Positions 3,564-5,534 of a stretch of 5,534 bases of DNA are shown here, piece after piece. Position numbers and translations under genes: made by a program. The notes beneath the pieces were generated by a model. The model saw only the letters and a list, made by a program, of their open reading frames with translations. It was not told the DNA's origin and did no database searches. The stretch is taken from NCBI GenBank assembly GCA_031277435.1, contig JAITMI010000152.1:1-5534 (forward strand). The letters run 5' to 3'. Each line of letters opens with the position of its first letter. The stretch's first letter is position 1. The stretch comes from Pseudomonadales bacterium (GTDB lineage Bacteria > Pseudomonadota > Gammaproteobacteria > Pseudomonadales > Pseudohongiellaceae).

Positions 3564-5534
3564 GTGAGCGAGACCACAGAGCAGCACAAAGAAGACACTT
3601 TTTCCTTCGTCGAGGCGGAACACGCGGTGTTGCGCTTCTGGAAAGAACGCCAGGTATTTCAGCGCTCACTGGAGGCGACGCGCGACTGCCCGCCCTATAT
3701 TTTTTATGACGGCCCGCCCTTCGCCACCGGCCTGCCGCATCATGGGCATCTGGTCGGCTCCACGCTCAAGGACATCATTCCGCGCTACTACACCATGCAA
3801 GGCCGCTACGTGCAGCGCCGTTTTGGCTGGGACTGCCACGGCCTGCCGATTGAGCACGAAATTGACAAAAGCCTCGGCATAAGCTCGCAGCAAGCGGTCG
3901 AAAAACTCGGTATCGCCGGCTACAACAACGAATGCCGCGGCATCGTGCAGCGTTACACGACCGAATGGGAAAAAACCATCACCCGCATTGGCCGCTGGGT
4001 CGATTTTGAGAACGACTACAAAACCATGGACCCGACCTTCATGGAATCGGTGTGGTGGGTGCTGCAACAGCTTTGGAACAAAGAGTTAATTTATCGCGGC
4101 GTAAAAGTAGTGCCTTTTTCCACCGCGCTCGGCACCGTATTGTCGAACTTCGAGGCCAGCTCCAACTATCAGGACGTGCAAGATCCCGCCGTCACCGTGT
4201 TGTTCAAATTATGCGACGAGGACGCCTACATGGCGGCCTGGACCACCACGCCCTGGACCTTGCCTTCCAACCTCGGGCTCTGCGTCAACGCCAACATCGA
4301 GTACAGCAAAGTGCGCGACCTCGACAGCGGCAAGGAATTTTACTTAGCCAGCGCGCGTCTCGATGCCGTCGGCAAACAGCGCAAACTTGCAGTGCTGCAA
4401 ACGCTGCCGGGTTCCGCGCTGGTGAGCAAGCGTTATGAACCGCTCTTTCCCTATTTCCAAGAACTCGCCGCCGAAGGCGCTTTCAAAGTAATGGCCGACG
4501 ATTACGTGACGACCGACAGCGGCACCGGCATCGTGCATCAGGCGCCGGCTTTCGGCGAGGACGACTACCGCGTGATGCGCCAGCATGGCGTCAACGCCGC
4601 GCCCTGCCCGATCGATTTTGAAGGTAAATTCACCGCGGAAGTTGGCGATTATCAAGGGCAGTACGTGAAGGACGCCGACAAAAACATCATCCGCCGTTTG
4701 AAGGAAAGCGGCGCACTGCTGGTGCAAGACACCGTCGTGCACGCCTATCCCTTCTGCCCACGTTCCGACACGCCAATTATCTACCGCACCATTCCCTCCT
4801 GGTATGTGAAGGTGGAAACGCTGCGCGAACGCTTGGCAGCCTGCAACCAGCAAGTGAACTGGGTGCCCGAGCACATCAAAAATGGCCGCATGGGCAATTG
4901 GCTCTTGGGCGCCATCGACTGGTGCATCTCGCGCAACCGTTACTGGGGCACGCCGCTGCCGATCTGGATCAACGATGTCAGCGGCAACGCGCTCTGCATC
5001 GGCTCCATCGCTGAATTACAAGAGTACACCGGCGTATTGGTAAGCGATCTGCACCGCGAATTCGTCGATCAACTCACCTTCACCCGCGCCGGCGAAGCAG
5101 GTACCTATCGCCGCGTGGAAGAAGTGCTCGATTGCTGGTTTGAATCCGGCTCGATGCCTTACGCGCAACTGCATTATCCCTTCGAGAATCAAGAATTGTT
5201 CCAGGCCGGCTTCCCCGCCGAATACATCGCCGAAGGGCTGGATCAGACCCGCGGCTGGTTCTACACCTTGCTGGTGCTGAGCACCTCGCTGTTTGACAAA
5301 CCAGCGTTCAAAAACGTGATCGTCAACGGCATCGTGATGGCCGAGGACGGCAAAAAAATGTCCAAGCGCCTGCGCAATTTCACTCCGCCCGATCTCTTGA
5401 TGGAACAATACGGCGCCGACGCGCTGCGCCTGTATTTAATCAACTCCGGCCTGGTAAAAGCCGAAGAACAACGCTTCGCCGACAGCGGCGTGAAGGACAT
5501 GGTGCGCCGCGCGCTCTTGCCCTGGTACAACAGC
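3564..5534 (+). CDS. ileS: Isoleucyl-tRNA synthetase, eukaryote-like type 2, N-terminal 657 codons (C-terminus beyond right edge)
   Basis: This cytoplasmic class Ia enzyme attaches isoleucine to tRNA-Ile using ATP and hydrolyses mischarged valine. The start is GTG at 3564 with a weak AGAGAG site at 3552-3557; no better start is in frame upstream. Motifs in order: PPFATGLPHHGHL with the HIGH-type HHGH (59-62), GWDCHGLPIEHE (88-99), the editing-domain TTTPWTLPSN (227-236) and GTGIVHQAPAFGEDDY (320-335), DCWFESGSMPYA (from 523), DQTRGWFY (560-567) and the KMSKS-type KMSKR (598-602). PFATGLPHHGH, KMSKR and FSTALGTVLSNFEAS followed by DPAVTV resemble eukaryotic cytosolic and bacterial IleRS2 enzymes, not the E. 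coli type. Full-length relatives have about 1,030-1,080 residues, so roughly 60% is present. No catalytic defect is visible. Type 2 enzymes generally tolerate mupirocin. Expression probably depends on read-through of the terminator at 3488-3515. Confidence 0.96.
   Translation, partial: MSETTEQHKEDTFSFVEAEHAVLRFWKERQVFQRSLEATRDCPPYIFYDGPPFATGLPHHGHLVGSTLKDIIPRYYTMQGRYVQRRFGWDCHGLPIEHEIDKSLGISSQQAVEKLGIAGYNNECRGIVQRYTTEWEKTITRIGRWVDFENDYKTMDPTFMESVWWVLQQLWNKELIYRGVKVVPFSTALGTVLSNFEASSNYQDVQDPAVTVLFKLCDEDAYMAAWTTTPWTLPSNLGLCVNANIEYSKVRDLDSGKEFYLASARLDAVGKQRKLAVLQTLPGSALVSKRYEPLFPYFQELAAEGAFKVMADDYVTTDSGTGIVHQAPAFGEDDYRVMRQHGVNAAPCPIDFEGKFTAEVGDYQGQYVKDADKNIIRRLKESGALLVQDTVVHAYPFCPRSDTPIIYRTIPSWYVKVETLRERLAACNQQVNWVPEHIKNGRMGNWLLGAIDWCISRNRYWGTPLPIWINDVSGNALCIGSIAELQEYTGVLVSDLHREFVDQLTFTRAGEAGTYRRVEEVLDCWFESGSMPYAQLHYPFENQELFQAGFPAEYIAEGLDQTRGWFYTLLVLSTSLFDKPAFKNVIVNGIVMAEDGKKMSKRLRNFTPPDLLMEQYGADALRLYLINSGLVKAEEQRFADSGVKDMVRRALLPWYNS

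Noticed and set aside
3666..5530. Several long ORFs antisense to ileS (3666-4067, 4344-4874, 5016-5408, 5261-5530) and a plus-strand alternative-frame ORF (4052-4438)
   Set aside because: They are shadows of the GC-rich ileS reading frame, which carries continuous class Ia synthetase motifs.
1..5534. Transposases, tRNA/rRNA genes, CRISPR arrays, attachment sites
   Set aside because: None was seen: no transposase motif, no cloverleaf, no regularly spaced repeats of 20 bp or more, and no flanking direct repeats around the 1969-3257 block that I could find by eye.

Overview
The window looks like chromosomal DNA from a fairly GC-rich Gram-negative bacterium, most likely a proteobacterium. The grounds are a lipobox-bearing M48 metalloprotease of the outer-membrane/periplasmic LoiP type, strong Shine-Dalgarno sequences, sigma70-like promoters and GC-rich housekeeping genes. 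The genus cannot be told from the sequence.

Layout. (1) Bases 1-888, minus strand: the N-terminal 296 codons of an FAD-dependent aromatic-hydroxylase-type monooxygenase, cut by the left edge. (2) A 218-bp divergent intergenic region with short CAAG repeats and a plausible promoter for the next gene. (3) 1107-1934, plus strand: a complete M48 lipoprotein metalloprotease. (4) 1969-2301, minus strand: a small, AT-richer orphan gene that converges on the protease. (5) 2395-3257, minus strand: a two-gene, 4-nt-overlapping operon. It encodes a nucleotidyltransferase-like protein (the family I recall as DUF6932) followed by an XRE-type helix-turn-helix protein, laid out like a toxin-antitoxin module. 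A 7-8-7 inverted repeat abuts its start codon. (6) 3280-3563: a regulatory intergenic region leading to ileS. (7) 3564 to the right edge, plus strand: the first 657 codons of isoleucyl-tRNA synthetase of the eukaryote-like (type 2) kind.

The most interesting part is the ileS leader. A TTGACA-16-TATCCT promoter is followed almost at once by a 19-codon ORF (MNYPSRTFIYVFIQRREVG) with two Ile codons. Next comes a textbook intrinsic terminator (11-bp stem, T6) that lies upstream of ileS with no other plus-strand gene to terminate. The 5' arm of the terminator can instead pair with the last codons of the small ORF, and those can also pair with an earlier segment. This is the 1:2 / 2:3 / 3:4 arrangement of ribosome-mediated attenuation. 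The simplest reading is that ileS is controlled by translation-coupled attenuation sensing charged tRNA-Ile. A stand-alone short RNA is the main alternative.

The block 1969-3257 sits between well-conserved genes, and its AT-richer orphan plus toxin-antitoxin-like pair suggest an acquired accessory insert. No transposase, tRNA, CRISPR array or clear attachment site is visible.
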